From positions 156,001-220,000 of the forward strand of contig NZ_JBBNAD010000005.1 of NCBI RefSeq assembly GCF_037996765.1: a stretch of 64,000 bases of DNA, read 5' to 3'. This stretch comes from Bdellovibrio sp. GT3 (GTDB lineage Bacteria > Bdellovibrionota > Bdellovibrionia > Bdellovibrionales > Bdellovibrionaceae). Shown one piece after another: positions 62,499 to 64,000 of the stretch. The notes below the pieces were generated by a model, which was given only the letters and a program-made list of their open reading frames with translations, ran no database searches and was not told where the DNA came from. The stretch's first letter is position 1; the number at the start of each line of letters is the position of its first letter. The translations under genes were made by a program, and so were the position numbers.

Positions 62499-62915
62499 TT
62501 ACTTTTGCTCAGCGTATTCAGCTTTGGCTTTGGAATAGGAGTCAGAGATGGAGTCCCAAGCTTTGCTCATGCCATCTTTCATGTGACCCCAGGCTTTGCC
62601 TGAGCTTTTTTTCAACTGCGCCAGATCCTTGGTCATGCCATCTTGTTTTTTCTCAAGGCTGTTGATTTGCTGATTCATTTCATTTTTGGCTTCGCCAGTT
62701 TTCGCAGCTGCGGATTTTTTCAGTTCTGCGATCTCTTTTTTCATTTCAGCAAGTTTGGCTTCCATCTCTTTTTGGAAAGCTTCTTGTTGTGCTTTTGTGT
62801 AGTTCACAGCCGAAACTGCTGCTTCAGATGTTTTTTGTTTTACATCTTCAGATGTTGTAGCGAATGAAGGTTGGAATGCGGCAAGTGCGATGAAAAGTGC
62901 GAATACAGATTTCAT
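62499..62915 (-). CDS. Secreted coiled-coil protein, first gene before aroB
   Basis: A 138-residue protein. MKSVFALFIALAAFQPSFA is a signal peptide, cleaved before TTSEDV. The mature chain is a charged coiled coil (about 30-110) rich in Lys, Glu and Ala with heptads such as KEMEAKLAEMKKEIAELKKS, and ends in an aromatic-containing helix (KAWGHMKDGMSKAWDSI). It may be a periplasmic fibre or membrane-interacting protein, not a metabolic enzyme. AAGGAGA lies five bases from the ATG but can be masked by a hairpin. A longer reading would add 11 residues in front of the signal peptide. Confidence 0.72.
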   Translation of the reverse strand: MKSVFALFIALAAFQPSFATTSEDVKQKTSEAAVSAVNYTKAQQEAFQKEMEAKLAEMKKEIAELKKSAAAKTGEAKNEMNQQINSLEKKQDGMTKDLAQLKKSSGKAWGHMKDGMSKAWDSISDSYSKAKAEYAEQK

Positions 62916-62919
62916 GAAA

Positions 62920-62954
62920 GTCTCCTTGTAATTCAACTTGTAATTCAAGGAGAC
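62920..62954 (-). promoter_or_regulatory. Hairpin masking the ribosome binding site of the coiled-coil gene
   Basis: In the minus-strand message, GTCTCCTTG (62954-62946) pairs perfectly with CAAGGAGAC (62928-62920), which contains the AAGGAG ribosome site four to five bases before the start codon. The 17-base loop carries two copies of TTGTAATTCAA (62926-62936 and 62938-62948, plus-strand reading) 12 bases apart. A weak promoter match (TGGACT-17-TAAACT, -10 at 62961-62956) would begin RNA inside the outer arm, so the full hairpin may form only on transcripts reading through from ung. Confidence 0.5.
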
Positions 62955-62967
62955 CAGTTTACATGTC

Positions 62968-63633
62968 CTAAAGGCTCCAGTCCACAGGCTCTTTACCCTT
63001 GGACGTCAGATACTCATTGGCTTTTGAGAAGGGCTTTGTTCCAAAAAAGCCGCGATGTGCCGACAATGGCGAAGGATGCACCGACTCAATGACAAAGTGT
63101 TTTTTGCGATCCACGAAAGCCGCTTTCTTTTGGGCATAGGCCCCCCAAAGGATGAACACCAGGTTTTCACGCTCTTCATTAAGCACGTGAATGACTCGAT
63201 CCGTGAACTGTTCCCACCCTTTGCCCGAATGAGCTGCCGCTTTGCCGTCTTCGACGGTCAAAACTGCGTTAAGCAAAAGCACGCCGTGCTCTGCCCATTT
63301 CATCAGAGATCCACTTTTAGGAATCTCGACGCCCATATCACTTTTAAGTTCTTTAAATATGTTTAAAAGAGAAGGAGGAAAACGCACGCCCTCGCGGACT
63401 GAAAAACACAAACCATGGGCTTGACCAGGACCGTGATAGGGATCCTGCCCCACAATCACAACTTTCACCTTATCCAGAGGCGTCAAATTAAAAGCTGCAA
63501 AATACTCATCTCCCTGAGGGTAAATGATTTTCCCCGACTTTGATTCCTTCTGCAAAAAAGCTGTCAGCTTCTTCATCGAATCGTTGTCGAGCTCACTTTG
63601 TAATCTTGATTTCCAGCCAGCTTCTAATTTCAT
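62968..63633 (-). CDS. ung: Uracil-DNA glycosylase
   Basis: Removes uracil from DNA. The 221-residue family-1 enzyme has VIVGQDPYHGPGQAHGLCFSV with catalytic Asp64, SLLNIFKEL, GVLLLNAVLTVEDGKAAAH, and the DNA-minor-groove loop HPSPLSAHRGFFG with His186. Length and motif order match E. coli Ung. It lies 52 bases upstream of the coiled-coil gene on the same strand and could start that operon. Confidence 0.97.
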   Translation of the reverse strand: MKLEAGWKSRLQSELDNDSMKKLTAFLQKESKSGKIIYPQGDEYFAAFNLTPLDKVKVVIVGQDPYHGPGQAHGLCFSVREGVRFPPSLLNIFKELKSDMGVEIPKSGSLMKWAEHGVLLLNAVLTVEDGKAAAHSGKGWEQFTDRVIHVLNEERENLVFILWGAYAQKKAAFVDRKKHFVIESVHPSPLSAHRGFFGTKPFSKANEYLTSKGKEPVDWSL

Positions 63634-63784
63634 TACGTCTCACAATGACACACGTCAATAGTCCAGGTCTGCGATTCTAAATCAAACCTATTGGTTTTCA
63701 AATTATTTTTCATGCCGACGCCAACTTGACCAGACAAATTCCAACCCCATTGTTAAACTGATAATAAGGAAAAGGAGGCCGCCT

Positions 63785-64000
63785 ATGACGAACCTTCAAA
63801 ACCCCACCATTCAACTTATTGAGGAAAACCCGGAAGTTAAGTCGTTCATCTATCAAATGATCAACGAGTTTGACGGCTTTGTGACGCCAGAAACAGTGGT
63901 CACAGTCGTTGCCCGGAATCCAAAAAAACTCGCGCTTCAGTATGAAACAGAGGGCAAGGAGTTCGATCGTCGCGATTTGAGCAAATTGTTTCGCATTGCG
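63785..64000 (+). CDS. Unrecognised protein, N-terminus only (partial)
   Basis: An open frame begins at ATG 63785 and runs off the window after 72 codons. AAAAGGAGG lies just upstream. The N-terminus has MTNLQNPTIQLIEENPEV, then KSFIYQMINEFDGFVTPETVVTVVARNP, and KEFDRRDLSKLFRIA. It lacks a signal peptide. I do not recognise the family. A GATAAT hexamer at 63760-63765 could be a -10 box, but no paired -35 is convincing. Confidence 0.7.
   Translation, partial: MTNLQNPTIQLIEENPEVKSFIYQMINEFDGFVTPETVVTVVARNPKKLALQYETEGKEFDRRDLSKLFRIA

Noticed and set aside
1-64000. tRNA, rRNA, insertion sequence, prophage, CRISPR or restriction genes
   Set aside because: I scanned for these and saw no convincing cloverleaf, transposase, integrase, repeat array or restriction motif.

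Overview
This window looks like chromosomal DNA of a predatory delta-proteobacterium-like bacterium, most likely Bdellovibrio bacteriovorus or a close relative. That is inference from overall style: roughly 50 % GC, dense coding on both strands, many small secreted proteins and lipoproteins, trypsin-like lipoproteins, GTG/TTG starts with good Shine-Dalgarno sites, and lineage-typical gene forms (Mg-type HemB, internal-cysteine HemH). I see no tRNA, rRNA, insertion sequence, prophage, CRISPR array or other mobile DNA; this is a core-genome region with some accessory secreted-protein genes. No stretch longer than 300 bases lacks a gene; the largest gaps (about 210-260 bases, before dacB, between cheA and cheW, and upstream of hemB's end) hold terminators or promoter candidates.

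Layout. 1-2.9 kb: start of glmS and glmU on the minus strand (UDP-GlcNAc supply), divergent from a murein-peptide-amidase-like M14 peptidase and a HAD hydrolase. 2.9-6.3 kb: a soluble PAS/GAF histidine kinase and a sigma-54 NtrC-type regulator separated by a strong palindrome. 6.4-13.8 kb: a ClsC-like phospholipase-D lipoprotein, a ureohydrolase (speB-like), mutY, a WD40-like lipoprotein, a small secreted protein and a cysteine-rich lipoprotein. 14.0-24.8 kb: a complete haem locus. hemB points left; to the right run hemA (very short), hemC fused to a hemD-like domain, hemL, a two-component system, hemE, hemN, hemG/hemY and hemH, almost all with overlapping ends, so probably one transcript.

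24.9-35.9 kb: a large secreted protein of unknown function, a dacB-type peptidoglycan peptidase with an ankyrin protein, an XRE-type regulator with a three-site operator candidate, a DEAD-box helicase with a long basic tail, an alpha/beta hydrolase, pcnB, and a hybrid sensor kinase. 36.0-40.8 kb: cheB-cheR-cheA (minus) divergent from cheW. 40.9-49.5 kb: a small secreted protein, glyoxalase I, three trypsin-like lipoproteins, transketolase, adenosine deaminase, a conserved hypothetical gene and proline iminopeptidase.

49.5-62.9 kb: a chorismate/menaquinone locus. menF-menD-menH run left; DAHP synthase and menG (ubiE) run right; ilvE and a tiny lipoprotein follow; then a minus-strand operon coiled-coil gene-aroB-aroA-aroKDE-aroC-menB. 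AroK, AroD and AroE are one 608-residue polypeptide. Together these encode every step from erythrose-4-phosphate plus PEP to chorismate and most of the steps to menaquinone (menC, menE and menA not seen here). The window ends with ung and the first 72 codons of an unrecognised gene.

The most unusual items are the AroK-AroD-AroE fusion inside a shikimate-to-menaquinone locus, the compact haem operon with a HemC-HemD fusion, a C-terminally truncated glutamyl-tRNA reductase and an embedded sensor kinase/regulator pair, and a hairpin that can mask the ribosome binding site at the head of the aro operon.
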